Assembly (NCBI GenBank): GCA_965228445.1
Contig: OZ245813.1
Location: forward strand, 4,526,001 to 4,590,000
Length of the DNA stretch: 64,000 nt
Direction of reading: 5' to 3'
Source: Thalassobaculum sp965228445
Lineage (GTDB): Bacteria > Pseudomonadota > Alphaproteobacteria > Thalassobaculales > Thalassobaculaceae
The notes under the pieces were generated by a model. The model searched no databases and was not told the origin of the DNA. It saw only the letters and a program-made list of their open reading frames with translations. Shown one piece after another: positions 8,538-17,456 of the stretch. How positions within the stretch are numbered: the first letter of the stretch is position 1; each line of letters opens with the position of its first letter. A program made the position numbers and the translations under genes.

Positions 8538-9302
8538 TCAGGGCCGGCGGCGGCGCTTGCCGGTCAGCGCCTTGATCACCCCGTGCAGGCTCTGGATTTC
8601 CTGATCGGTCAGGCCGGCCCGGGCGAACATGGTGCGCAGATTGCGCTTCATGGTCGGCCCGAGATGGTCGGGGTAGAAGAAGCCGACCTCCTCCAGTTCC
8701 TCCTCCAGACGGGTGAAGAAGAACTCCCGGGTCTCCACCGGCGCCGGCGGGCTGTCCGACATCAGCTGGACGTCGGGGGTGGCGTCGCCGCTCTGGTACC
8801 ACTCGTAACCGACCAGCAGCACCGCCTGGGCCAGGTTCAGCGAGGAGAAGCCGGGGTTGAGCGGCACGGTGATCACCGCGTCGGCCAGGGTGACGTCCTC
8901 GTTCACCAGTCCGGCGCGTTCCGGACCGAATAGCACGCCGGCCGGCTGGTCCGCATCGATCCGGGCGCGGAGCTGGGCAACGGCGGCGCGCGGCACCAGC
9001 GCTTCCTTGGTCACGCCGCGCGGCCGGGCGGTGGTGGCCAGCACATAGGTCAGGTCGGCGCAGGCCTCCGCCGTGGTCGGGTAGACCCGGGCCTTCTGCA
9101 GCACCTCGATGGCGCCGGCGGCCATCGCGTCGGCCGCGGGGTTGGGCCAGCCGTCGCGCGGGTTGACCAGCCGCATGTCGGTCAGCCCGCAGTTCAGCAT
9201 GGCCCGCGCGCAGGCGCCGATATTCTCGCCGAGCTGGGGTTCAACCAGCACGATGGCCGGGCCGGAACCGGCGACGGACCGGGCGTGGTCGGTTCCCGCC
9301 AT
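8538..9302 (-). CDS. trmJ: tRNA (cytidine/uridine-32-2'-O)-methyltransferase, SPOUT family (TrmJ-like)
   Basis: A 254-residue SAM-dependent ribose methyltransferase expected to modify position 32 in the tRNA anticodon loop. The three SPOUT motifs are present: VEPQLGENIGACARAMLNCG with the conserved Asn and Arg, VLFGPERAGL, and the knot motif PLNPGFSSLNLAQAV. The C-terminal extension with a helical tail is typical of TrmJ dimers. The ATG at 9302 (MAGTDHARS) fits remembered homologues; a GTG at 9314 would overlap the cimA stop. It lies 4 bases after cimA, so the two are probably co-transcribed. A related rRNA methyltransferase specificity cannot be excluded. Confidence 0.87.
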   Translation of the reverse strand: MAGTDHARSVAGSGPAIVLVEPQLGENIGACARAMLNCGLTDMRLVNPRDGWPNPAADAMAAGAIEVLQKARVYPTTAEACADLTYVLATTARPRGVTKEALVPRAAVAQLRARIDADQPAGVLFGPERAGLVNEDVTLADAVITVPLNPGFSSLNLAQAVLLVGYEWYQSGDATPDVQLMSDSPPAPVETREFFFTRLEEELEEVGFFYPDHLGPTMKRNLRTMFARAGLTDQEIQSLHGVIKALTGKRRRRP

Positions 9303-9306
9303 CCGC

Positions 9307-10950
9307 TCAGGCACCCGCCTTCGGCGCCGCCGCGCCGTCGCGCAGCAGCTTCCAGGTGATGGCGTCGGACAGGGCGGCGATCGAGGCGTCGATGATGTTC
9401 GGGCTGACGCCGACGGTGCGCCAGGTCAGGCCGCTGTCGTCGGCGCTCTCGATCATCACCCGGGTGGTGGCGTCGGTGCCGTCGCCTTCGCGGGCGGGCG
9501 GCAGGATGCGCACCTTGTAGTCGATCAGCCGCATGGTCTGGATCGCCGGCAGCGCGGGGGTCAGCGCCTTGCGGATCGCGGTGTCGAGCGCATTGACGGG
9601 GCCGTTGCCGACCGCGACCTCATGATGGGCGGTGCCGCCGACGGTCAGGGTTGCGGTCGCCTCGGACTCGATGACCAGCTCGCCGCGGGCGTTGAAGCGG
9701 CGCTCGTCCATGACCCGCCAGCGCTCGATGGTGAAGAACTCCGGCACGCCCTCGATCAGCCGGCGGGCCAGCAGCTCGAAGCTGGCCTCGGCACTGTCGT
9801 AGGAATAGCCCTGGAATTCCTTCTCCTTAACCTCTTCGACGAGGCGCTGGATCTTCGGATGCTTGGGATCGATCTCGACCCCGATCTCGGCGAAGCGGGC
9901 CAGGATGTTGGAGCGGCCGGCCTGGTCGGAGACCAGGATGTGGCGCTGGTTGCCGATCGTCGACGGCTCCACATGCTCGTAGGTCTTCGGATCTTTCTGG
10001 ACGGCCGAGACGTGCAGCCCGCCCTTATGGGCGAAGGCGGCCGCGCCGACATAGGCCCGGTGCGGGTCGCTCGCCCGGTTCAGCCGCTCGTCCAGCATGC
10101 GGGAGACCGCCGTCAGGTGCTTCAGCCGGTCGGCGCCCACATTGGTCTTCATCCCCATCTTCACGACCAGGTTGGGGATGATCGCCATCATGTCGGCATT
10201 GCCGCAGCGCTCGCCCAGACCGTTGATCGTGCCCTGCACCTGCCGCGCGCCGGCGCGGATGGCGGCCAACGAATTGGCGACGGCGTTGCCGGTGTCGTTG
10301 TGGCAGTGGATGCCGAGATGGGTGCCCGGGACGCGCTCTGTCACCTTGGCCACGATCTCCTCGATCTCATGGGGCAGGGTGCCGCCATTGGTGTCGCACA
10401 GCACGACCCAGCGGGCGCCGGACGTGTAGGCAGCCTCGGCGCAGTCGAGCGCGTAGTCCGGATTGGCCTTGAAACCGTCGAAGAAATGCTCGCAGTCGAA
10501 CATCGCCTCGCGGCCGACGGCGACCGAGCGGGCGATGCTGTCGCGGACCATGGCGATGTTCTCGTCGCGCTCGATCTCCAGCGCCACGTCGACATGGAAA
10601 TCCCAGGTCTTGCCGACCAGGCAGACGGCCGGGACCCGGGCGTCGAGGATGCCGGCGAGGCCGGGGTCGTTCTCTGCGCTGCGGCCCGGACGGCGGGTCA
10701 TCCCGAAGGCGACGATGCGCGCGCTCTCCATCTTCGGCGGCTCGGCGAAGAACCGGTCGTCGGTCGGGTTGGCCCCTGGCCAGCCGCCTTCAATATAGTC
10801 GATCCCAAGCTGGTCCAGCGCGCGGGCGATCGCCGCCTTGTCGGCGACGGTGAAGTCGACGCCCCGGGTCTGCTGCCCGTCGCGCAGGGTGGTGTCGAAC
10901 AGGTAGACGCGGTCGGCGTCCGGGGTCTCGGTCTTGCTCACGCTGGCCAT
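9307..10950 (-). CDS. cimA: (R)-citramalate synthase
   Basis: A 547-residue enzyme expected to condense pyruvate and acetyl-CoA to (R)-citramalate, the first step of the threonine-independent route to 2-oxobutyrate and isoleucine. It has the HMGL-like TIM barrel with DTTLRDGQQTRGVDF near residues 19-33 and the metal-binding GIHCHNDTGN, followed by linker domains and a C-terminal LeuA allosteric domain (from about residue 430). The second motif TRGVDF rather than PG and the EGGWPGANPTD segment separate CimA-type enzymes from 2-isopropylmalate synthases. It is followed by trmJ after 4 bases. Feedback inhibition by isoleucine is expected from the family but not shown. Confidence 0.92.
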   Translation of the reverse strand: MASVSKTETPDADRVYLFDTTLRDGQQTRGVDFTVADKAAIARALDQLGIDYIEGGWPGANPTDDRFFAEPPKMESARIVAFGMTRRPGRSAENDPGLAGILDARVPAVCLVGKTWDFHVDVALEIERDENIAMVRDSIARSVAVGREAMFDCEHFFDGFKANPDYALDCAEAAYTSGARWVVLCDTNGGTLPHEIEEIVAKVTERVPGTHLGIHCHNDTGNAVANSLAAIRAGARQVQGTINGLGERCGNADMMAIIPNLVVKMGMKTNVGADRLKHLTAVSRMLDERLNRASDPHRAYVGAAAFAHKGGLHVSAVQKDPKTYEHVEPSTIGNQRHILVSDQAGRSNILARFAEIGVEIDPKHPKIQRLVEEVKEKEFQGYSYDSAEASFELLARRLIEGVPEFFTIERWRVMDERRFNARGELVIESEATATLTVGGTAHHEVAVGNGPVNALDTAIRKALTPALPAIQTMRLIDYKVRILPPAREGDGTDATTRVMIESADDSGLTWRTVGVSPNIIDASIAALSDAITWKLLRDGAAAPKAGA

Positions 10951-11054
10951 GGAGCCTCTCCCGGCCCGCTCCGTGAGGGATCGTCAGGGAGGCGGGCGAA
11001 TCGGTAATGGGAGGGGGTCTCTAGCAGCGCCGACGCCGGGCGGCAAGCGGCTGA

Positions 11055-11864
11055 CTACCCCCGTAGGACCGGGAATTCCTCGCCGCGCAGCGGGTCGCCG
11101 TGGTTCAGCCGGACATCGGGGAAGGGCGGCGAGACCTCGCCCTTGCGCTTCACGTAGACCACGTCGTCGCCGCAGAACCGGGCGGCGAAGGCGCGCCGCC
11201 GGTTGCCGCCGGAACCGGGGTTGCCCGGGGCGCCGTGCACGGTCAGGAAGGAGAAGGCGATGGCGTCGCCCGGTTCCATGTCCCAGCCCAGGATCGTGTG
11301 CTCGCCGCGCTGCAGTTCGATATCCGGCAGCGGTTCCAGCCCCTCGTCGCCGCGGTCGTAGGCCTCGCCCTTGAACTTGGTCGGCAGGAAGCGCTTGCCC
11401 CAGCCATGGGACCCGGCGATGAACTCCACGCAGACATCGCGGGGCACCGGGTCGAGCGGGATCCACAGCGAGCAGGTCTGCGTCCCCTCGATGCAGTAGT
11501 ACGGCTGGTCGTGGTGCCAGGGGGTGCGCTCCTCGGTCCCCGGCTCCTTGACCAGGACATGCTCGTGGAACAGCACGACTTTTTCTGAGCCCATGAGCTG
11601 CCCGGCCAGGTCGGCGGCCGGCGACTGCCTGAGGAAATGGTCGTATTCCGGAATGCGCTGCCAGTTGCAGTAATCGCCGAAGAAATAGCCGGGCTTGCCC
11701 TCCGGCGTGTATTCCTTGGCGTAGGTGCCCGGCTCGCGCATGTTGCGGTCGATGCCGTCGCGCAGCTCGCCGATCCAGTCCTTGTCGAAGACGCCGGACA
11801 GCTTCACCGCGCCGTCGCGGCGGAAATGATCGACCGTGGTCTCGGGCAGCGGGCTGCGGGTCAT
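11055..11864 (-). CDS. Phytanoyl-CoA dioxygenase (PhyH) family protein
   Basis: A 269-residue non-heme Fe(II)/2-oxoglutarate oxygenase. The facial triad is visible: His117-x-Asp119 in TPWHHDQPYY and the distal His210 in LTVHGAPGN. Arginines at 222-224 are placed to bind 2-oxoglutarate. The family hydroxylates varied small molecules and acyl-CoAs; the substrate here is unknown. The gene stands alone between cimA (same strand, about 100 bases away) and the divergent mrcA, with no biosynthetic neighbours. No signal peptide is seen, so it should be cytoplasmic. Confidence 0.88.
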   Translation of the reverse strand: MTRSPLPETTVDHFRRDGAVKLSGVFDKDWIGELRDGIDRNMREPGTYAKEYTPEGKPGYFFGDYCNWQRIPEYDHFLRQSPAADLAGQLMGSEKVVLFHEHVLVKEPGTEERTPWHHDQPYYCIEGTQTCSLWIPLDPVPRDVCVEFIAGSHGWGKRFLPTKFKGEAYDRGDEGLEPLPDIELQRGEHTILGWDMEPGDAIAFSFLTVHGAPGNPGSGGNRRRAFAARFCGDDVVYVKRKGEVSPPFPDVRLNHGDPLRGEEFPVLRG

Positions 11865-12106
11865 GGCGTCGTCTCCGGAGCAGTTCGGGCACCTGTGACC
11901 GGTAGCCTGCGAAGTCGCCGGGCGTTCGTCAATCCGCTCCGATGCCGCCCTCCGCCGGACCGGCCATGCGGCAACGTGCGCCAGCCCACATCCCGCCGCC
12001 TTCGCGACACATTATCCTCGTAACGTCCGCAACCGTTTGGCGCTCACGGCGTTGGGAATGCATATGCCCAGCGCGTCTGGTAGGGTGGGGCCGGGCTTCG
12101 GAGGGT

Positions 12107-14566
12107 ATGAATTTGTTGCGTTGGCTGCTCGGACTCTTTGTTGTCTTCCTGATCGTCGCGATCGGCGGCGTGGGGGCCGTGCTGTACGCGTTCCACCATT
12201 TCGGCCGCGGTCTGCCCGACTACGAATTCCTCGCCGACTACGAGCCGCCGGTGGTCACCCGCGTGCATGCCGGCGACGGTCGCCTGCTGGAGGAATTCGC
12301 CCGGAACAAACGCGTGTTCGTGGCGATAGAGGCCATTCCGAAGCGGGTGGTGAAGGCCTTCCTCGCCGCCGAGGACAAGAATTTCTACAACCACCCGGGC
12401 ATCGACTTCGTCAGCCTGGCCTCCGCCGTCGTGCTGAACCTGAAGAACTACGGTACCGGCCGCCGCCCGGTCGGCGCGTCGACGATCACCCAGCAGGTCG
12501 CCAAGAACTTCCTGCTGACCAACGAGGTGTCGATCGACCGCAAGGCCAAGGAAGCGATCCTGTCCTTCCGCATCGAACGGGTGCTGAGCAAGGACCGCAT
12601 CCTTGAGCTGTACCTGAACGAGATCTATCTCGGCTTCGGCTCCTACGGCGTCGCCGCGGCCGCGCTGAACTACTTCGACAAGCCGCTGGCCGAGCTGACG
12701 ATCGCCGAGGCGGCCTATCTGGCCGCGCTGCCGAAGGCGCCGAACAACTATCACCCGACCCGCAAGCACGATGCCGCCGTCGCCCGGCGGAACTGGGTGA
12801 TCGGCCAGATGTCGGACAACGGCTTCATTACCCAGGCCGAGGCCCAGGCCGCCGTGCAGGAGCCGCTGACCGTCTCCACCGCCACCACCGGGGACGAGAC
12901 GACGGCCGACTACTTCGCCGAGGAGGTGCGTCGCGACCTGCTGCAGCGCTACGGCGACGAGGGGCTGTACGAGGGCGGCCTGTCGGTCCGCACCACCCTG
13001 GACCCCGACCTGCAGCGCATGGCCGACAAGGCGCTGCGCGAGGGCCTGATCGACTACGATCAGCGGCACGGCTGGCGCGGCCCGGTGACCCGGATCGAGA
13101 TCGTGCCGGGCTGGGGCGACGCGCTGGCCAAGGTCGAGCGACCGGGCGGGCTGGGTGACTGGCGCCTGGGCGCGGTGGTCAAGGCGGACGCCAAGACCGC
13201 GACGATCGGCTTCCCCGACGGGTCGCTCGCCGCGATGCCGTACGACGAGATGAAGTGGGCGCGCGAATGGCTGGAGGACCAGCGGTTCGGCGGCACCCCG
13301 AAATCGGTGACCGAAGTGTTGTCCGTCGGCGACGTGGTGCCGGTGGAGACGGTCACCGAGAACGCCAAGGGCGAGTCCTATGGCGAGGCCACGGTGGCGC
13401 TGCGCCAGATCCCGGATGTCGGCGGCGGTCTGGTCGCGATGGACCCGCATACCGGCCGGGTGCTGGCGATGACCGGCGGCTTCAGCATGGAGATGAGCGA
13501 GTTCAACCGGGCGACCCAGGCCTGGCGCCAGCCCGGCTCGTCGTTCAAGCCGTTCGTGTATCTGGCGGCGCTGGACAGCGGCTACGCGCCGGCCACGCAG
13601 ATCCTGGACGCGCCCTTCGTGCTTGACCAGGGCCCGGGTCTGCCGAAGTGGAAGCCGTCGAACTATTCCAACGAGTTCTACGGGCCGACCCCGATGCGGC
13701 TCGGCATCGAGAAGTCGCGCAACCTGATGACGGTGCGGCTCGCCCAGACCATCGGGATGGAGAAGGTGGTCCAGTATGCCAAGCGCTTCGGCGTGGTGGA
13801 CAGCATGCAGCCGCACCTGTCCTTCTCGCTCGGCGCCGCGGAGACGACTCTGCTGCGCATGACCACCGCCTATTCGATGCTGGTCAACGGCGGCAAGCGG
13901 ATCACCCCGTCGCTGTTCGACCGCGTGGTGGACCGCCACGGCAAGACCGTCTACCGCCATGACGACCGGCCCTGCGAGGGCTGTTCGGCGGAAACGTGGA
14001 ACGGCGGCCCGCCGCCGCAGATCCCGGATACCCGCGAGCAGATCGCCGACCCGGCCTCGGCCTATCAGATGGTCTCCATGCTGGAAGGCGTGGTGCTGCG
14101 GGGCACCGGCCGACGCATCGCCGAACTCGGCAAGACCCTGGGCGGCAAGACCGGCACGACCAACGACAACATGGACACCTGGTTCGTCGGCTTCTCGCCG
14201 GACCTCGCGGTCGGGGTCTATGTCGGCTTCGACCAGCCGCGCACCCTCGGCCGCCACGACACAGGCTCCAGCGTCGCCGCGCCGATCTTCAAGGCCTTCA
14301 TGGCCGACGCCCTGAAGGACGTGGTGACGCCCGACTTCCGCATTCCGCCCGGGGTGCGCATGGTCTGGGTCGATCTCGACAGCGGCCAGCGGGCCAACCC
14401 CGGCGCCCGCGGCGCGATCCTGGAGGCGTTCAAGCCCGGCACGGAGCCCACCGGCGAGAGCCTGGTGATCGGCGGCGGCATGGGGCCGGCCCCGTCCAGT
14501 ACGGAGCCCGCCTCGGCGCCGGCCTCCGCCGCCCCTGTTGCGACCAGCGGGTCGGGGCTCTATTAA
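12107..14566 (+). CDS. mrcA: Bifunctional penicillin-binding protein 1A
   Basis: An 819-residue class A PBP that polymerises glycan strands and cross-links peptides in the periplasm. One N-terminal TM helix (residues about 4-28) is followed by a GT51 domain with EDKNFYNHPGIDF (catalytic Glu89), a GASTITQQVAKN motif and ELYLNEIYLG, an OB-like linker, and a transpeptidase with SXXK at Ser478-Ser-Phe-Lys481, the EKSRNLM motif and KTG at 681-683. The C-terminus is Ser/Pro/Ala-rich. GGAGG lies only two bases before the ATG at 12107 but eight before a TTG at 12113, so translation may start two codons later. prfB follows after 66 bases. Confidence 0.95.
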   Translation: MNLLRWLLGLFVVFLIVAIGGVGAVLYAFHHFGRGLPDYEFLADYEPPVVTRVHAGDGRLLEEFARNKRVFVAIEAIPKRVVKAFLAAEDKNFYNHPGIDFVSLASAVVLNLKNYGTGRRPVGASTITQQVAKNFLLTNEVSIDRKAKEAILSFRIERVLSKDRILELYLNEIYLGFGSYGVAAAALNYFDKPLAELTIAEAAYLAALPKAPNNYHPTRKHDAAVARRNWVIGQMSDNGFITQAEAQAAVQEPLTVSTATTGDETTADYFAEEVRRDLLQRYGDEGLYEGGLSVRTTLDPDLQRMADKALREGLIDYDQRHGWRGPVTRIEIVPGWGDALAKVERPGGLGDWRLGAVVKADAKTATIGFPDGSLAAMPYDEMKWAREWLEDQRFGGTPKSVTEVLSVGDVVPVETVTENAKGESYGEATVALRQIPDVGGGLVAMDPHTGRVLAMTGGFSMEMSEFNRATQAWRQPGSSFKPFVYLAALDSGYAPATQILDAPFVLDQGPGLPKWKPSNYSNEFYGPTPMRLGIEKSRNLMTVRLAQTIGMEKVVQYAKRFGVVDSMQPHLSFSLGAAETTLLRMTTAYSMLVNGGKRITPSLFDRVVDRHGKTVYRHDDRPCEGCSAETWNGGPPPQIPDTREQIADPASAYQMVSMLEGVVLRGTGRRIAELGKTLGGKTGTTNDNMDTWFVGFSPDLAVGVYVGFDQPRTLGRHDTGSSVAAPIFKAFMADALKDVVTPDFRIPPGVRMVWVDLDSGQRANPGARGAILEAFKPGTEPTGESLVIGGGMGPAPSSTEPASAPASAAPVATSGSGLY

Positions 14567-14632
14567 GCGTCTGACATCGTCCCGTTACCTATCGTCCCGG
14601 TCCTGCCGGACGTCATCTGAATGGAGGGCGCA

Positions 14633-15764
14633 ATGCGCGCCGAGACCACCCAGACCCTCGATGAGATCAAGCAGTCGATCGAACTGCTGAGGAGGCATCT
14701 TTGACTGGGATGTCGCCCTGACACGACTGTCCGAGCTCGATGCCCTGACCCAGGACCAGAGCCTTTGGGACGACCCGGACCGGGCGCAGAAGCTCATGCA
14801 GGAGCGCACCCGGCTGGAGAAGCAGATCGAGGACGTGAAGGCGCTCGACCAGGCGGTCGAGGACGCGGTCATGCTGATTGAGCTCGGCGAATCCGAAGGC
14901 GATGACGACACCGTCGCCGAGGCCGAGAAGGAGCTCGAGGCGGTCCGCGCCAAGTCCGAGAAGATGCAGATCGAGAGCATGCTGTCCGGCGAGGCCGACG
15001 GGCTCGACTGCTACCTGGAAGTCCATGCCGGCGCCGGCGGCACCGAGGCCCAGGACTGGGCCGAGATGCTGCTGCGCATGTACACCCGCTGGTCGGAGCG
15101 CAAGGGCTACAAGATCGAGTGGCTGGAAGAGAGCGCCGGCGAAGAGGCCGGCCTCAAGTCGGCGACGATCAAGATTTCCGGCCACAACGCCTATGGCTGG
15201 CTGAAGACCGAGAGCGGCGTGCACCGGCTGGTCCGGATCTCGCCCTATGACAGCCAGGCGCGACGCCACACCAGCTTCTCCAGCGCCTGGATCTATCCGG
15301 TGGTCGACGACTCGATCGACATCGTGATCGAGGACAAGGACCTAAAGGTCGATACCTACCGGGCGTCGGGTGCCGGTGGTCAGCACGTCAACCGGACGGA
15401 CTCGGCCATCCGCATCACCCACATCCCGTCGGGTATCGTCGTGCAGTGCCAGAACGACCGCTCGCAGCACCGCAACCGGGCCACGGCCATGGACATGCTG
15501 CGCGCCCGGCTCTACGAGGCCGAACTGCAGCGCCGCGAGGAAGAGGCGAACGCGACCGAGGCCACCAAGTCGGATATCGGCTGGGGCCACCAGATCCGGT
15601 CCTACGTCCTGCAGCCCTACCAGATGGTCAAGGACCTGCGGACCGGGCACGAGAGCGGCAACCCCTCGGCGGTTCTGGACGGCGACATCGACGCCTTCCT
15701 GGAAGCCTCGCTGGCCGGCAAGGTCGGCATGACCCGCGACGGCAGCGACGCTGCGGCGGGGTAG
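14633..15764 (+). CDS. prfB: Peptide chain release factor 2, expressed by +1 programmed frameshift
   Basis: Release factor for UGA and UAA stops. The first 23 codons (14633-14701) end in CTT followed by an in-frame TGA; the rest (14703-15761) is in the +1 frame, giving 376 residues in total. The GGQ motif that triggers peptide release is at residues 248-250 (RASGAGGQHVN). The stop-recognition tripeptide is Ser-Pro-Tyr (RISPYDSQARRH) instead of the E. coli SPF, which I recall as common in alphaproteobacteria. GGAGGG precedes the ATG at 14633 by about six bases and supports it over the in-frame ATG at 14621. Not a pseudogene: the site is the classic autoregulatory frameshift. Confidence 0.95.
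14690..14704 (+). promoter_or_regulatory. prfB programmed +1 frameshift site
   Basis: AGGAGG (14690-14695), a 3-base spacer CAT, the slippery codon CTT (14699-14701), then TGA with C as the next base. The internal Shine-Dalgarno and its spacing match the E. coli site. Low RF2 lets the ribosome pause at UGA and slip +1, so RF2 controls its own synthesis. Confidence 0.95.
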
Positions 15765-15817
15765 GGCCGCTTCCCTGACGCAGGTTACCGCTCGACGTCC
15801 AAAGAGTACGGTGCAGC

Positions 15818-15943
15818 CACCCTTCGACACGCGCTCCCGGATCAAAGCCGGGAGCGCTGCTCAGGGTGAGGTCTATTCGAGTGATGGCCTTCTGACCTCA
15901 CCCTGATCAGCCCCGGCCGAAGGGCGGGGCGTGTCGAAGGGCG
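15818..15943. repeat. Nested palindromic intergenic repeat element
   Basis: The outer arms CACCCTTCGACACGC (15818-15832) and GCGTGTCGAAGGGCG (15929-15943) pair at 14 of 15 positions. The middle arms at 15856-15872 and 15895-15911 pair at 16 of 17. Inside the left half sits a perfect hairpin GCTCCCGG / CCGGGAGC (15833-15840 and 15848-15855), and the right half holds a GGCCGAAGGGC hairpin. The structure lies between convergent prfB and the amidase gene. It resembles dispersed 'CCCTTCGACA...TCAGGGTGAGG' repeats known in alphaproteobacterial genomes; copy number cannot be judged from one window. Confidence 0.8.
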
Positions 15944-15989
15944 CCGCGCCCGAAAGGCCGACGGGCGAACGGCCGAAGCGCGTGGCCCG

Positions 15990-17375
15990 CTATTTCCTGA
16001 ACCCGTTCATGTCCGGCGCCTTGCCGGCGCCCAGGACCGTTTCCAGCGCCATCGAGATCGACAGCAGCCGGGCGTCGTCGCCGGTCGGGCACATGAGCTG
16101 CAGGCCGACCGGCAGGGCGGCGCCGAACTGCTGGATCGGCAGCGAACTGGCGCAGAGCCGGAAGATGTTGCCCGGCTGGGTGTTGCGCGAGGACAGCGTG
16201 GCGCGCGCGGCCTCCTCCGGATGCTTCAGGTTGTCGACCGGCATCGGCACGAAGGGACAGGTCGGCGCGATCCAGCCGTCCAGACCGGCGAACCGGGCGG
16301 CGGCGATCCGCTCCAGCTCGATCCGGCGGTACTGGGCGGCCAGATGCTCGATCGCCGAGACCTCCAGCCCGTGCGCCGCCCGGTCGGCGGTGACCGGATC
16401 CATCTTCGGCCGCGCCTTGGCGAAGCCCTCCGGCGTCAGCCGGGCGATCAGCTCCGGCGGCACGATGGCGGGGAACAGCGTCGCCCGCTCGGCGGCTTCC
16501 GGGATCTCGATGTCGACGATCTCCACCCCGGCCGCGCTCAGCGCCACCAGCGCCGCCTCAAACGTGCCGGCGACCTGCTCGTCCAGATCGTCGAAGAAGA
16601 AGTTCGTCGGCCGGCCGAGCCGCAGCCCTTCCAGGCGGGCCGGCATCGGCACGTCCTCGCCGGTGATCACCGCGTGGATCAGCGCCGCGTCGCCGGCATT
16701 GCGGGTCAGCGGGCCGATGGAGTCGAGCGTCGGGCTGAGCGGGAAGACGCCGTCGGTCGGCCACAGCCCCACGGTGGTCTTGTGCCCGAACAGGCCGGTG
16801 AAGCAGGCCGGGATGCGCACCGAGCCGCCGGTATCGGTGCCCAGCGCGAAGCCGCACAGGCCGGCCGCGGTGGCGACCGCCGAGCCGCTGGAGGAGCCGC
16901 CGGGTATGCGCTTGGTGTTGGCGTCCCACGGGTTCCAGGGCGTGCCGCGCGCCTCGTTCACGCCGGTCGCACCCAGGGCGAATTCCACCGTCTTGGTCTT
17001 GCCGATCGGAATGCAGCCGGCCGCCTTGAGCCGCTGCACGATCGTGCCCTCCGGTCCGGTCAGGTGCTCGCTCTTCATCTTCGAGCCGTTGGTGGTCGGC
17101 AGACCGTCCAGCGCGATGATGTCCTTGACCCCGATCGGCACGCCCATCAGCGGCCCCAGATCGACACCGGAGGCGAGCAGGGCGTCGATCGCCTTGGCCG
17201 CCTTCAGCGCGCGGTCGCCGTCGACCACCATGAACGCGCCCAGCTTGCCGTCATAGGCGTCGATCCGCGCCAGGCAGGCCTTCACGGCGGCCACGGCGGT
17301 CACCTTGCCCTCGCGCAGGTCCTGGGCATAGGCGGCGATGCCGTGCTCGAAATAATCCTTCAGGGTCTTGGCCAT
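15990..17375 (-). CDS. Amidase signature family hydrolase
   Basis: A 461-residue amidase with the Ser-cisSer-Lys triad: Lys84 (GVPIGVKDII), cis-Ser161 in GGSSSGSA and nucleophile Ser185 in GTDTGGSVRIPA. Family members cleave amides from simple alkyl amides to Glu-tRNA(Gln) in GatA. The C-terminal half does not look like GatA and no gatB/gatC are nearby, so a catabolic amidase is more likely. It follows an NAD(P)-dependent dehydrogenase gene on the same strand after about 80 bases and may be co-transcribed. Substrate unknown. Confidence 0.88.
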   Translation of the reverse strand: MAKTLKDYFEHGIAAYAQDLREGKVTAVAAVKACLARIDAYDGKLGAFMVVDGDRALKAAKAIDALLASGVDLGPLMGVPIGVKDIIALDGLPTTNGSKMKSEHLTGPEGTIVQRLKAAGCIPIGKTKTVEFALGATGVNEARGTPWNPWDANTKRIPGGSSSGSAVATAAGLCGFALGTDTGGSVRIPACFTGLFGHKTTVGLWPTDGVFPLSPTLDSIGPLTRNAGDAALIHAVITGEDVPMPARLEGLRLGRPTNFFFDDLDEQVAGTFEAALVALSAAGVEIVDIEIPEAAERATLFPAIVPPELIARLTPEGFAKARPKMDPVTADRAAHGLEVSAIEHLAAQYRRIELERIAAARFAGLDGWIAPTCPFVPMPVDNLKHPEEAARATLSSRNTQPGNIFRLCASSLPIQQFGAALPVGLQLMCPTGDDARLLSISMALETVLGAGKAPDMNGFRK

Positions 17376-17456
17376 ATCTCTCCTCCCGCGTGACGGATCA
17401 CGGTGGCACGGCGCCGAAGCGCAATCAAACCCGGTTCTGTCGATCCGGCTCGGAAA

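Noticed and set aside
12044..14257. Long minus-strand open frame opposite mrcA
   Set aside because: Antisense shadow of a clear PBP1A gene; no motif, no ribosome-binding site.
14633..14704. prfB as a pseudogene with an early stop
   Set aside because: The stop is the TGA of the standard frameshift site and the remainder of the gene is intact in +1.
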